This document shows, piece by piece, positions 45,748 through 55,998 of a stretch of DNA of 59,728 nt (position 1 is its first letter; each line of letters opens with the position of its first letter). Source of the stretch: a virus. Both the position numbers and the translations under genes were made by a program. Below the pieces are notes generated by a model. It was not told where the DNA came from. It searched no databases and worked only from the letters and a program-made list of their open reading frames with translations. The stretch covers positions 1 to 59,728 of the IMG/VR virus record IMGVR_UViG_3300046028_010391; one strand, 5' to 3'.

Positions 45748-48350
45748 TGTACCAATCCATCTACTACGATAGAGAGGAATACCAGTACTATTTAAGAGAT
45801 GACAAAAGGGGTTGGAAGGTATTTAATTACCAACCAACCCACTATGTTGCTGATCCTGACGGTGAACTAGAAACTCTTGATGGCACTAGAGTATCGCCCA
45901 TCAAAAAGATTGATTGGAAAGATCCTAAATATTATGAAAAGGATGTAGATAAAAATACTAGAGTATTAGTAGATTTTTATTACGAATCAGATGATACTCC
46001 AACTCATCATAATTTAGTTTATCTTGATATCGAGTGTGAAATTGCTGGAGCACTTACCCCCGAAAACATTAAGGATCCTAAAGGTAAAATTACATCTGTA
46101 GCTTTATATGATAACAATAGTAAAAAATATTACTGTTTGTTATTAGATGAAAAGAAATCATTTAAAGATGTAATCGAAGAAAATAAAGAAGTTATCCCAT
46201 ATGCTTCTGAAAAAGACTTACTTAACGGATTTCTTGATCTATGGATTAAATTAGATCCTACTATCATTTCAGGATGGAATAGTGAATTCTTTGATATTCC
46301 TTATTTATACTATCGTATTTCTAAAGTATTAAGTGAAGATTTAGCCCAATACTTATCTCCTATTCGTAAAGTTAAACCTACAGTAATGTTTGATGCTGGG
46401 GCAATGACTGAATTTGTAGTTGTAGGTGGTATTAATCACTTGGATTACATGAACTTGTTTAAAAAGTTTATTACTAAACAAGAGCCAAGTTATGCGTTAG
46501 GTAATATTGGAGAGAAGTATGTTAAATTAGGTAAAATTGACTATAAAGGATCACTTGACAGACTATTCCAGGAAGATATAGAAAAATTTATTGAATATAA
46601 CCTTCGAGACGTTGAAATTATTGTTGAGCTAGAAAAATCACTTAAGTTTATTGATTTAACAGTTACAATTTCTCATTTATGTCATACAACTTACGAGTCA
46701 ATTTATTATTCAACAGTATTGAATGATGGAGCTATTTTAACTTATCTAAAACGTAAAGGAATTGTATCTCCTAATAAACCTACTACATATAATCCTGCAC
46801 TTAAAGAAATTAAGGAAGAATATGCTGGAGGTTATTTAAAAGATCCGGTACCTGGTCTGTATGAATGGGTTATTGACCTCGATTTTACTTCGTTATATCC
46901 ATCAATTATTCGCTCTCTCAATATGGGTATTGAAACATTAGTAGGACGCGTTGTAAACCGCGATAAATTCGATAATCAATGGTCTTTGCGCGAGTTAAAG
47001 GCAATGGATCCTAATAAAGTAATCGAAATTGAAAAAGTAAAACGAGATAGATCATTAGTTCGTTCTGAAGTTAAAGTAAAAGATATTATAGAATTAATAG
47101 AAGAAAGTAATCTAATAATCTCAGCACCTGGAGTAATATTCCGTAAGGATAAATCAAGTGTTGTATGTGAAATTTTATCTGACTGGTTTGCTAAACGTCA
47201 AGAATATAAGGCGTTAATGAAAAAAGCATATAAAGTTGATAAAGACCCGGTTATGGGAGAGTTTTATAATAAACGTCAACACGCGTATAAAATTAAATTA
47301 AACGACGTTTATGGTGTATTTGCTATTAATGGTTGGAGATACACTGATGGACATAAATTTATTAGTAAAGCTATTACACTTACTGGTCAAAGATTAACTC
47401 AAGAGTCTATTAAATTTGTTAATAAATGGATGAATGAACAACTAAATACCAAAGATGTTGATTATATTGTCACTTCAGACACAGACTCATTGTTTATTCA
47501 AGTAAAAGATCTAATTTTATCTCGTAACCCAGAATTAAAAGATGCTGATCAAGATACTATTGTAAAAGCTGTACTTGAAGTTGCTACTGAGGTACAAAAG
47601 TTAGCAAACGATAATCTACATATTTTAGTTCAAGACTTATTTAATGTTAAGTACCCTGACGAACCACATTATTTTGAATTAAAACAAGAGGTTGTACTTG
47701 ATAGAGGTTACTTTGCTGGTAAGCGTAGATATGCTCAACATATTGTAAATAAAGAAGGTGTACCTGTAGATGAATTAGATATGAAGGGTTTGGATTTGAT
47801 GAAATCGAATTTCCCTCCACTATTTAGAAAGTTTGGTGAACATATTTTAAATGAAATTATGTTTGGTACTTCTAAAGCTAGTATTGATAAGCAAGTCCTT
47901 GAATTTAGAGAATCACTTAGAACAGTTGGTTGGGAACAAATTATGAAACCTACTGGATTAAAGAAAATGAGTGAATATATCGCTTCAGGCCCTACAGCAG
48001 GTGAAATATTTTCTAAATTAGGTTTAAAATGTCCTATTAATACTAAAGCAGCTATCTACTATAATGACCTACTTCGTTTTAAAGGATTAGATAAAAAATA
48101 CCCAACATTTCAAATAGGAGATAAAATGTACATTGGATACCTAAAGGAAAATCCGTATCGTATCGATGTGATTGGTTTTAATGGATATAATGATCCTCCA
48201 GAAATTATGGAATTTATCGAAAAATATATCGATAGAGATGGATTATTTGACTCTGTTATGAAAAACAAATTAGAAGGCATATACCAAGACCTTAAATGGG
48301 GTATGCCAGTATTTAATAAAAAAATAAATAAATTCTTTATATTCGAATAA
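45747..48350 (+). CDS. 43: Family B DNA polymerase, T4 gp43-like
   Basis: An 867-residue protein (T4 gp43 is 898 aa). The exonuclease motif is V-Y-L-D-I-E-C-E (Asp94, Glu96). Polymerase motif A is D-L-D-F-T-S-L-Y-P-S-I near 375-385, and motif C is T-S-D-T-D-S-L-F near 574-581. I-K-L-N-D-V-Y-G-V-F is motif B. It has full 3'-5' proofreading and polymerase domains and is the replicase working with the clamp (next gene) and clamp loader (51855 and 53610). No intein or intron interruption is seen. Confidence 0.95.
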   Translation: MYQSIYYDREEYQYYLRDDKRGWKVFNYQPTHYVADPDGELETLDGTRVSPIKKIDWKDPKYYEKDVDKNTRVLVDFYYESDDTPTHHNLVYLDIECEIAGALTPENIKDPKGKITSVALYDNNSKKYYCLLLDEKKSFKDVIEENKEVIPYASEKDLLNGFLDLWIKLDPTIISGWNSEFFDIPYLYYRISKVLSEDLAQYLSPIRKVKPTVMFDAGAMTEFVVVGGINHLDYMNLFKKFITKQEPSYALGNIGEKYVKLGKIDYKGSLDRLFQEDIEKFIEYNLRDVEIIVELEKSLKFIDLTVTISHLCHTTYESIYYSTVLNDGAILTYLKRKGIVSPNKPTTYNPALKEIKEEYAGGYLKDPVPGLYEWVIDLDFTSLYPSIIRSLNMGIETLVGRVVNRDKFDNQWSLRELKAMDPNKVIEIEKVKRDRSLVRSEVKVKDIIELIEESNLIISAPGVIFRKDKSSVVCEILSDWFAKRQEYKALMKKAYKVDKDPVMGEFYNKRQHAYKIKLNDVYGVFAINGWRYTDGHKFISKAITLTGQRLTQESIKFVNKWMNEQLNTKDVDYIVTSDTDSLFIQVKDLILSRNPELKDADQDTIVKAVLEVATEVQKLANDNLHILVQDLFNVKYPDEPHYFELKQEVVLDRGYFAGKRRYAQHIVNKEGVPVDELDMKGLDLMKSNFPPLFRKFGEHILNEIMFGTSKASIDKQVLEFRESLRTVGWEQIMKPTGLKKMSEYIASGPTAGEIFSKLGLKCPINTKAAIYYNDLLRFKGLDKKYPTFQIGDKMYIGYLKENPYRIDVIGFNGYNDPPEIMEFIEKYIDRDGLFDSVMKNKLEGIYQDLKWGMPVFNKKINKFFIFE

Positions 48351-48353
48351 GTT

Positions 48354-49094
48354 ATGATTAATAAACTAGATTTAACTTCAGTTATTTCAAAATACTACCT
48401 AAATGGTATGGTAGAAGCAGTTAAATGGGATATCCATGATGAAAATATGGTTATCAAATTTAATGCACCTACAAAAGATATGATTGGTCGTGTTGAATTT
48501 AAAGGAATGCCTCTTGAAGATTCAACTATTGCCATTAGTAATACTACTCAATTAAATAAATTAATTGGTATTACAAGTGGTTATTTAGAATTGAAATATG
48601 AAAAAATTAATAAATTTATTACTAAATTAATTATTGCTGATAATCAATTTACTCTTAATTATGCTCTAGCGGATACAATGATTATCCCTAAAGCCGGTGA
48701 ATTAGGAGATATTGGTGAATGGAATATTGAAGCACCTTTAGATAATGAAAGTATTAATGCTATTGTTAGAGCAAAATCAGCATTAGCTGAAAGTGAAACA
48801 GTAGTTATTAAACCACACGAAAATGCTGATGGTGAATTTCAAATTGAAATGCAATTTGGTGGTAATGTAGAACATGCTAATAAAGTATCATTCTATATCC
48901 CCAATGCTCAAACTAATGAGCTACCAGATGACTTTAAAGAACATTACAATTCAAATATGATTAAAGAAATTATGTATTGTAATAAGGATATGGTAGGAGG
49001 TAGTATTAGTATTAATTTAGAAGGTATTATGAAATTAGAATTTGAAAACGATTCAGTAAAAAGTATTTACTATCTAGTATCAAAAGAAATCTAG
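48354..49094 (+). CDS. 45: Sliding clamp, T4 gp45-like
   Basis: A 246-residue protein (T4 gp45 is 228 aa). The strand-rich pattern with V-I-S-K-Y-Y-L-N-G-M, I-A-I-S-N-T-T-Q-L-N-K-L and a C-terminal G-S-I-S-I-N-L-E-G-I-M-K-L-E-F matches the T4-type clamp. It forms a trimeric ring tethering the polymerase. In T4, gp45 also activates late transcription, which fits the -33-less late motif of this phage. It starts with AAGTT-ATG three bases after the polymerase gene. Confidence 0.82.
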   Translation: MINKLDLTSVISKYYLNGMVEAVKWDIHDENMVIKFNAPTKDMIGRVEFKGMPLEDSTIAISNTTQLNKLIGITSGYLELKYEKINKFITKLIIADNQFTLNYALADTMIIPKAGELGDIGEWNIEAPLDNESINAIVRAKSALAESETVVIKPHENADGEFQIEMQFGGNVEHANKVSFYIPNAQTNELPDDFKEHYNSNMIKEIMYCNKDMVGGSISINLEGIMKLEFENDSVKSIYYLVSKEI

Positions 49095-49143
49095 TAGTAT
49101 ATGTATAATCATATATTAAGTTATTAAAAAATTAAACCTTAGG

Positions 49144-49175
49144 GTTGGTTATATTAAAAAAAGTTCGTATATTAA
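49144..49175 (+). promoter_or_regulatory. Putative host-type promoter before the GroES/GroEL operon
   Basis: GTTG (49144-49147), 20 bases, TATATTAA (49168-49175), 15 bases before the ATG at 49191. The rest of the gap 49095-49190 shows nothing else clear. Confidence 0.55.
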
Positions 49176-49190
49176 CGGAAATAAAAAGTT

Positions 49191-49505
49191 ATGGCTAAAG
49201 AAGAATTCTCATCTCTCACAATCATTCGTGACCCCAAAATTGAACCTTATTTTATAGGTAAGGATTCGTACTGTTACACTATCTATGAAACTGTTACTCC
49301 AGATACTAAGTATACTGAAGACAACAAACCTGGTAAAGAATATACCAAGTCACTAGGTCATTACAGTAATTTTGGAAATTGTCTTAAAGTAATTGCTCGT
49401 TTGAAAACGGATGATAAACAAAATTACGGTTCGATTCAAGATTACCTCGAAACGTATTCACAAACAGAAAATCTTATTAATCAATTAGTTAAAGTTAAAA
49501 TTTAA
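49191..49505 (+). CDS. Hypothetical protein preceding groES (104 aa)
   Basis: A 104-residue protein: I-I-R-D-P-K-I-E-P-Y-F-I-G-K-D-S-Y-C-Y-T-I-Y-E-T-V then an acidic loop and L-G-H-Y-S-N-F-G-N-C-L-K-V-I-A. It has a small alpha/beta look and the AAGTT-ATG start. I have seen similar proteins in T4-like marine phages but cannot name a function. It is the first gene of the chaperonin operon. Confidence 0.5.
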   Translation: MAKEEFSSLTIIRDPKIEPYFIGKDSYCYTIYETVTPDTKYTEDNKPGKEYTKSLGHYSNFGNCLKVIARLKTDDKQNYGSIQDYLETYSQTENLINQLVKVKI

Positions 49506-49507
49506 AT

Positions 49508-51414
<1,907 letters not shown>

Positions 51415-51425
51415 ATTTAGGTAGT

Positions 51426-51614
51426 ATGCAGGACGCAGTAGGTCTCATAGGCACAGTAGTACAAATTAAAGAAGTTAACTACAGAATCAAAGAATTTTAC
51501 TTTGTACCTGGAACTAATTATTTGTATGTCGGTTTAACCCATGATGAAATTACAACAGTAAACTGGAGTTATGAGAACCTACTGCCCTACCTAATTGAAC
51601 AAATAAAGTTATGA
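51426..51614 (+). CDS. Small hypothetical protein (62 aa)
   Basis: A 62-residue protein with a beta-rich reading (G-L-I-G-T-V-V-Q-I-K-E-V-N-Y-R-I-K-E-F-Y-F-V-P) that could be a small SH3-like barrel. It lies between groEL and the clamp loader and overlaps the next start by four bases. Function unknown. Confidence 0.5.
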   Translation: MQDAVGLIGTVVQIKEVNYRIKEFYFVPGTNYLYVGLTHDEITTVNWSYENLLPYLIEQIKL

Positions 51615-51871
51615 AAACAGAAATCCAAGAAAAATTAATTGAATTTGCTCAACGTGTCCCTCCTGGTGATCGTTGGCAAGTAATGCATGTTAATACTGTT
51701 CAAAATGGTTTAACAGAAGCATTAGAAGCTTATTATCAAGCCGTAGTTACAAAACCTCAAGCATTTCGTTTAGATTTGGCTCAAGGAAAACTTTATGGTA
51801 TCTTCAACAATGAAGTAGAAGTTAAAGAACCAGAACCAAAGAAATATAACATTTATGGGGAACTCGAGTAA
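51611..51871 (+). CDS. Small hypothetical protein (86 aa)
   Basis: An 86-residue protein with a helical N terminus (I-Q-E-K-L-I-E-F-A-Q-R-V-P-P-G-D-R-W) and an acidic, Pro-containing C terminus ending Y-N-I-Y-G-E-L-E. It has the AAAGTT-ATG start, overlaps its upstream neighbour by four bases and the gp44-like gene by 17. No family is assigned. Confidence 0.5.
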   Translation: MKTEIQEKLIEFAQRVPPGDRWQVMHVNTVQNGLTEALEAYYQAVVTKPQAFRLDLAQGKLYGIFNNEVEVKEPEPKKYNIYGELE

Positions 51872-52796
51872 GAAAGCACATACACTTTGGGTTGAGAAAT
51901 ATCGTAGTTCTAACCTAGATTCGTATGTTGGAAATGAAAATATCAAAAAAACAATCCAACAATATCTAGATCAAAATGACATTCAAAATTTTATTTTCTA
52001 TGGTCCAGCTGGCACTGGCAAAACTACTCTTGCTAAGCTCATTGTTAATAATCTTGATTGCGATTATCTCTATATTAACGCTTCCGATGAGCGTGGTATT
52101 GAAACTATTAGAGATAAGGTACAAGGTTTCGCGTCTGTCGCATCTTTTAAGCCGCTCAAAGTTATCATCTTGGACGAGGCTGATTTCCTTACTATACAAG
52201 CTCAAGCATCGCTCCGAAATATAATTGAAACATTTTCACGTACAACACGTTTTATTTTAACTTGTAATTTTGTTGAACGTATTATTGATCCACTTCAATC
52301 ACGTTGTCAAGTACTTAAAATTGTACCTCCTTCAAAATCTGATATTGCAAAACACGTAGCTGGTATTTTAGAACAAGAAGAAGTTGAATACGAAATTGAT
52401 AATTTAAAAATTGTTGTAAATCAGTTTTATCCTGATCTTCGTAAAATGCTTAACACATTTCAAATGAGTGTTAAGGATAATAAGATAGTAATTGATAAAT
52501 CAGTACTTGTTTCAAATAGTTATATGAATCAGGTATTAAAAGAATTACAACAGAAATCACCTAACTGGAGAACTATTCGACAAATTATTGCCGATTCAAA
52601 TTCTAGCGATTTTGACGAGTTATATAAGTTTCTATATGATTCATCAAGCGAATTCGCCCCAGGCAATGAAGGTATGGTAGCTATTTATATAAACGAATAT
52701 TCTTACCAATCACAATTTCGTATTGATAAAGAGATTAATTGCATGGCTTTAATTTCTCGTTTGATTGAATTAGCTAAACCACAACTACTTAAATGA
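51855..52796 (+). CDS. 44: Clamp loader large subunit, T4 gp44-like
   Basis: A 313-residue protein (T4 gp44 is 319 aa). W-V-E-K-Y-R-S opens the RFC-type AAA+ fold. Walker A is G-P-A-G-T-G-K-T-T near 50-58, and Walker B is V-I-I-L-D-E-A-D near 103-110. F-I-L-T-C-N is sensor 1, and L-Q-S-R-C is the SRC arginine finger. It loads the gp45-like clamp together with the gp62-like subunit encoded at 53610. Confidence 0.92.
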   Translation: MGNSSKKAHTLWVEKYRSSNLDSYVGNENIKKTIQQYLDQNDIQNFIFYGPAGTGKTTLAKLIVNNLDCDYLYINASDERGIETIRDKVQGFASVASFKPLKVIILDEADFLTIQAQASLRNIIETFSRTTRFILTCNFVERIIDPLQSRCQVLKIVPPSKSDIAKHVAGILEQEEVEYEIDNLKIVVNQFYPDLRKMLNTFQMSVKDNKIVIDKSVLVSNSYMNQVLKELQQKSPNWRTIRQIIADSNSSDFDELYKFLYDSSSEFAPGNEGMVAIYINEYSYQSQFRIDKEINCMALISRLIELAKPQLLK

Positions 52797-53197
52797 TGGA
52801 TCTAATTTCAACTCACCCCGTTAAAAAACTCGATTTAGGGTTTCATGGAAACTTATTTGGTGGAAAACTATTAAGTTGGATTGATGCTGCTGTTGCTGCT
52901 TATGCTATGGAAAAATGCCATAGTAAAAATATGATCACAGTAGCTATTGATAAATGTGTATTCGAAAAACCAGCTAAAGAAGGTAATTTGATTAAAATAT
53001 ACGCTTGTATGTCTAAAATAGGAACAACATCAGCTACTTTTAATGTAGAAGCTAGAACATACAATGTGTTTAGAGGTGATGAAGAAGTTGTTTTAAAAAC
53101 TCACATGACATTTGTTAGAGTAGACGATGAAGGAACACCAATTCCAGTCTCAGAACAAGTAAAACGTTTATTTAAAACACCAGACTCAAAATTGTGA
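52793..53197 (+). CDS. Hotdog-fold acyl-CoA thioesterase-like protein (YciA type)
   Basis: A 134-residue protein. G-F-H-G-N-L-F-G-G-K-L-L-S-W-I-D (16-31) is the signature of YciA/ACOT hotdog thioesterases, including the catalytic-type Asp31. I-T-V-A-I-D, F-E-K-P-A-K-E-G and G-T-T-S-A-T-F-N-V follow as in the family. It would hydrolyse acyl-CoA or a related thioester. A lipid-metabolism enzyme between the two clamp loader genes of a phage is unusual. It may alter host membranes or have a new substrate. Tandem ATGATG overlaps the gp44 stop. Confidence 0.75.
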   Translation: MMDLISTHPVKKLDLGFHGNLFGGKLLSWIDAAVAAYAMEKCHSKNMITVAIDKCVFEKPAKEGNLIKIYACMSKIGTTSATFNVEARTYNVFRGDEEVVLKTHMTFVRVDDEGTPIPVSEQVKRLFKTPDSKL

Positions 53198-53406
53198 GAC
53201 ATTTCATAGTATATCTTTTAACTTGGATATCAAGTAACTTGTCCATACCGTTCTGGATGATAGGACATGTTCATTTAACTATGAATGTATACCAAGACAT
53301 ACATGAAATCCTTATGTCATTTGGTATGAATATTATTGTAGCAATAGGATTTTACTTAGATTATAAAAAATATAAAAATGAGCAAACAACAACAAATGAA
53401 TCTTAA
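53194..53406 (+). CDS. Small membrane protein, GTG start
   Basis: A 70-residue protein starting at GTG, which overlaps the thioesterase stop as GTGA. Two hydrophobic segments (about 3-24 and 40-56) suggest two transmembrane helices, and the C terminus is charged. Function unknown. It could localise the neighbouring thioesterase activity to the membrane, but that is speculation from context. Confidence 0.45.
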   Translation: MRHFIVYLLTWISSNLSIPFWMIGHVHLTMNVYQDIHEILMSFGMNIIVAIGFYLDYKKYKNEQTTTNES

Positions 53407-53623
53407 TATTGATATTAAGAACACTCGCCCCGTATTGTCACCTGAAGGCAATGCTGTATTTCAAGAAGGTGTAATCCTTCGTAAAGTATCTCGTTTTGTA
53501 ACTGGTACTTCTGAAGATGGAATTATTCCTGTTCCCTGTTTTTTTGATGTAGTTACTGGTAAAGTATTAGTAGAATTGCTTCCTAAAGAACTAAGAGACG
53601 AGTTCAGTGATGAAAATATTTGA
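53378..53623 (+). CDS. Small hypothetical protein (81 aa)
   Basis: An 81-residue protein overlapping the previous gene by 29 bases and the next by 14. L-S-P-E-G-N-A-V-F-Q-E-G-V-I-L-R-K-V-S-R-F-V and I-P-V-P-C-F-F-D-V-V-T-G-K-V-L form a likely small beta-sandwich. No family is assigned. It is packed within the clamp loader region. Confidence 0.5.
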   Translation: MSKQQQMNLNIDIKNTRPVLSPEGNAVFQEGVILRKVSRFVTGTSEDGIIPVPCFFDVVTGKVLVELLPKELRDEFSDENI

Positions 53624-54032
53624 TTGGCTTGATCAGATAACATACCATAAAAAATCTTGGGAAGATTTTACCGAAGATCAACAAGAATCGTTTAATTCTT
53701 ACATGGTTCACCGGTTTTTGAGTATGTATGAGGGATATATTGATATCACAAATGTTGTGCAAAAATTTCCTCTTACTGAAAAAAAACTAATATATAATAC
53801 CTACCGTTCCATGATCCCAAAGAAAAAAATGTTTCTGAAGTACATCAAATCCTCCAAGAAAAAAACACCACAAACTGTGTTAGAACACGTTGCAAATTAT
53901 TTTACTATCTCCCTTGGAGAAGCCGAAGAATATACTTATATTCTCCGAAAAGAAGGTGTTCATGCAATTTTGTTTGAACAAGGAGTACAAGAAAAAGAAA
54001 TAAATAAGTTATTAAAAGATTTAGTTTTATGA
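53610..54032 (+). CDS. 62: Clamp loader small subunit, T4 gp62-like
   Basis: A 140-residue protein from the ATG at 53610 (a GTG directly before is possible). It aligns loosely with T4 gp62 (187 aa): S-F-N-S-Y-M-V-H-R-F-L-S-M, then F-P-L-T-E-K-K-L-I-Y-N-T-Y-R-S-M-I-P-K-K-K, then L-E-H-V-A-N-Y-F-T-I-S-L-G-E-A. The last resembles the gp62 A-K-R-Y-Q-V-N-T-N-D-A region. With gp44 it forms the 4:1 loader complex. The gene order 44-62 is kept as in T4 but with three genes inserted between them. Confidence 0.65.
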   Translation: MKIFDWLDQITYHKKSWEDFTEDQQESFNSYMVHRFLSMYEGYIDITNVVQKFPLTEKKLIYNTYRSMIPKKKMFLKYIKSSKKKTPQTVLEHVANYFTISLGEAEEYTYILRKEGVHAILFEQGVQEKEINKLLKDLVL

Positions 54033-54406
54033 TCACAGAAAATACAGGTTACGATTATACTGGAACTCAAAAAGCAATTACGGATTTTGAAAAAACATAT
54101 CCTACACTTGCTGAGGCATTTAAAGAAACACAAAAAGAACAATACGAACTTTTTGCTCAAAAAATGATGGATTATGGTTTGAGTAATATTGCTCTTGGTT
54201 CACCACTTGAAGATGCTGAAGATATTAATCTATCGTTGACTGGTATTTGGTTGCGTTGTAATGACAAAATAAACCGCTTAAAAAACATGTTAAAGCGTAA
54301 AGGTCGTAATTACGTTCAAGACGAACCAATGATCGATAGTTTTATTGACATTTCTAACTACGGCATTATCGCTCAGTTAGTAATGAAGGGTAAATGGAAA
54401 AAATAA
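54029..54406 (+). CDS. DUF1599 / Nmad1-like nucleotide-modification-associated protein
   Basis: A 125-residue helical protein. F-A-Q-K-M-M-D-Y-G-L-S, D-I-N-L-S-L-T-G-I-W-L-R-C-N-D-K-I-N-R-L, D-E-P-M-I-D-S and D-I-S-N-Y-G-I-I-A match the DUF1599 pattern. This family was named nucleotide modification associated domain 1 from its co-occurrence with phage base-modification genes. Its place in a phage with a 7-deazaguanine cassette supports that link. It resembles MazG-type all-alpha folds, so it could act on a nucleotide. It overlaps both neighbours. Confidence 0.65.
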   Translation: MITENTGYDYTGTQKAITDFEKTYPTLAEAFKETQKEQYELFAQKMMDYGLSNIALGSPLEDAEDINLSLTGIWLRCNDKINRLKNMLKRKGRNYVQDEPMIDSFIDISNYGIIAQLVMKGKWKK

Positions 54407-54996
54407 AATTTAGTTTTGTTATACCTTGCTGGGAGCAGACACATTTATTAAAGTGTTTGCTTCAAAGCATTTGGTGTCAAACTTATACTAATTGGGAAGT
54501 TATTTTAGTACATGATGGTCCAAATCCCTCACACGAAAAAGCTTTAGGAGACCTAATAGGTAATTCTAGATTCAAATATACAAATACAGAAGTAAGATAT
54601 GGTTATTGGGGTCACTACGGTAGAGAAGTGGGTACTCAATTAGCAACAGGTGATTGGATTATTCATACAAATGATGATAATTACTTTATGCCTATTCTCC
54701 TCGAAGAAATCAATTCAGAAATCATTAGGAATCCTGAAGCTAATTTCGTATATTGGGAGATGATTTTAGGAAAATATAGCAATGTTCATAGTCATAATAA
54801 AAAAGATTATGGACATTTTGTTCCTAAAATTAAACACAGTTATATTGATTGGGGCCAATTTGCAACAAAAAGTGAAGTTATAAAAAAATATTCAATAAAT
54901 AAACACGAGGCAGCAGCTGATGGAACATTAGTAGAAAATATGAAACACGAGTTAAATCCTGTTTTTATTGACAAGTGTTTATTTGTACACAATTAA
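54394..54996 (+). CDS. Family 2 (GT-A) glycosyltransferase
   Basis: A 200-residue protein. F-V-I-P-C-W-E-Q-T-H-L-L-K-C-L-L-Q-S-I and W-E-V-I-L-V-H-D-G are the GT2 nucleotide-binding strands. H-T-N-D-D-N-Y-F is the DXD-like metal site, and the C-terminal D-W-G-Q-F-A-T-K replaces the acceptor motif. It is compact and cytosolic. It probably adds a sugar to DNA, a virion protein or a glycan. It overlaps the DUF1599 gene by 13 bases. Confidence 0.78.
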   Translation: MEKIKFSFVIPCWEQTHLLKCLLQSIWCQTYTNWEVILVHDGPNPSHEKALGDLIGNSRFKYTNTEVRYGYWGHYGREVGTQLATGDWIIHTNDDNYFMPILLEEINSEIIRNPEANFVYWEMILGKYSNVHSHNKKDYGHFVPKIKHSYIDWGQFATKSEVIKKYSINKHEAAADGTLVENMKHELNPVFIDKCLFVHN

Positions 54997-54999
54997 GTT

Positions 55000-55953
55000 T
55001 TGGCTAAAAAGAAAAAAATACCACAAATAGTAAAGCAGATTAAAAATCAACCTTTACGAGAAATGAATTATGCCTTTGAAAAGGCAGTTTCATATAGTCA
55101 ATTTTCTGTGTTTCAAAGTTGCCCTCGCAAATGGTCTTTACAGTATAGAGACGGTCATTACACGTCTGAACAATCGATTCACATGACCTTCGGGACGGCG
55201 TTACATGAGGCAATACAACATTATATAACAACTATATACGAGGTTAGTGGTGCTGCAGCAGACCGGATTGATTTAAAAGAATATTTTGAAGAACGATTCA
55301 GAGAAACTTATTTAAAAGATTACAAATCAAATAATAATACTCATTTTAGTAACTCAATTGAAATGAATGAGTTTTTTGAAGATGGTTTATCTATTTTAGA
55401 TTTTTTAAAGAAAAGACGAAATGGATATTTTGGAAAAAAAGGTTGGCATCTAATAGGATGTGAGTTACCTCTTATGGTTAATCCTAATCCTCAATATCCA
55501 AACATTTTATATAAAGGGTATTTAGACGTAGTATTATACAATGAAACTTTCAATAAGATTAAGATCCTTGATATTAAAACTTCTACTAAAGGTTGGAGTG
55601 ATAAGGAAAAGAAGGATGAAGTAAAACAATTTCAATTAATTCTTTATAAGAAATTCTTTGCTCAACAATTTAACGTTCCTGTAGATGATATTGAAATAGA
55701 ATTCTTTATTGTAAAACGTAAAATCTGGGAAAATAGTGATTTCCCAATCCCACGAATACAAGAATTTAAACCAGCTTCAGGTAAAGTAAAATTAAATAAA
55801 GCATATAATGCTATTAATGAATTTATTGGAGAAGTATTTAATGCCGATGGTTCTCATAATTCCAGAAACCATCACCCACAACCTTCAGCACATAATTGTA
55901 GGTTCTGTCCTTTTAAAAATAATAAAGAGCTTTGCGATAAGGGATTAACTTAA
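55000..55953 (+). CDS. PD-(D/E)XK nuclease with Cas4/AddB-type Fe-S cysteines
   Basis: A 317-residue protein starting at TTG, which carries the same AAGTT context as other starts. S-Q-F-S-V-F-Q-S-C-P-R-K-W (Cys41), F-G-T-A-L-H-E-A, G-Y-L-D-V-V-L (Asp about 176) and I-L-D-I-K-T-S (Asp-x-Lys about 191-193) make the RecB-family nuclease core. Cys300, Cys303 and Cys312 with Cys41 would bind a 4Fe-4S cluster, as in Cas4 and AddB. The likely role is DNA end processing in recombination or host DNA degradation. No CRISPR array is present. Confidence 0.75.
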   Translation: MAKKKKIPQIVKQIKNQPLREMNYAFEKAVSYSQFSVFQSCPRKWSLQYRDGHYTSEQSIHMTFGTALHEAIQHYITTIYEVSGAAADRIDLKEYFEERFRETYLKDYKSNNNTHFSNSIEMNEFFEDGLSILDFLKKRRNGYFGKKGWHLIGCELPLMVNPNPQYPNILYKGYLDVVLYNETFNKIKILDIKTSTKGWSDKEKKDEVKQFQLILYKKFFAQQFNVPVDDIEIEFFIVKRKIWENSDFPIPRIQEFKPASGKVKLNKAYNAINEFIGEVFNADGSHNSRNHHPQPSAHNCRFCPFKNNKELCDKGLT

Positions 55954-55965
55954 GGATCTCTTTAT

Positions 55966-55976
55966 ATATTTATATA
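55966..55976 (+). promoter_or_regulatory. Putative late-type promoter (ATATTTATATA)
   Basis: ATATTTATATA, 22 bases before the ATG at 55999, without a TTG at -33. Confidence 0.4.
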
Positions 55977-55998
55977 TGATAATTAAATAATAAAAGCT

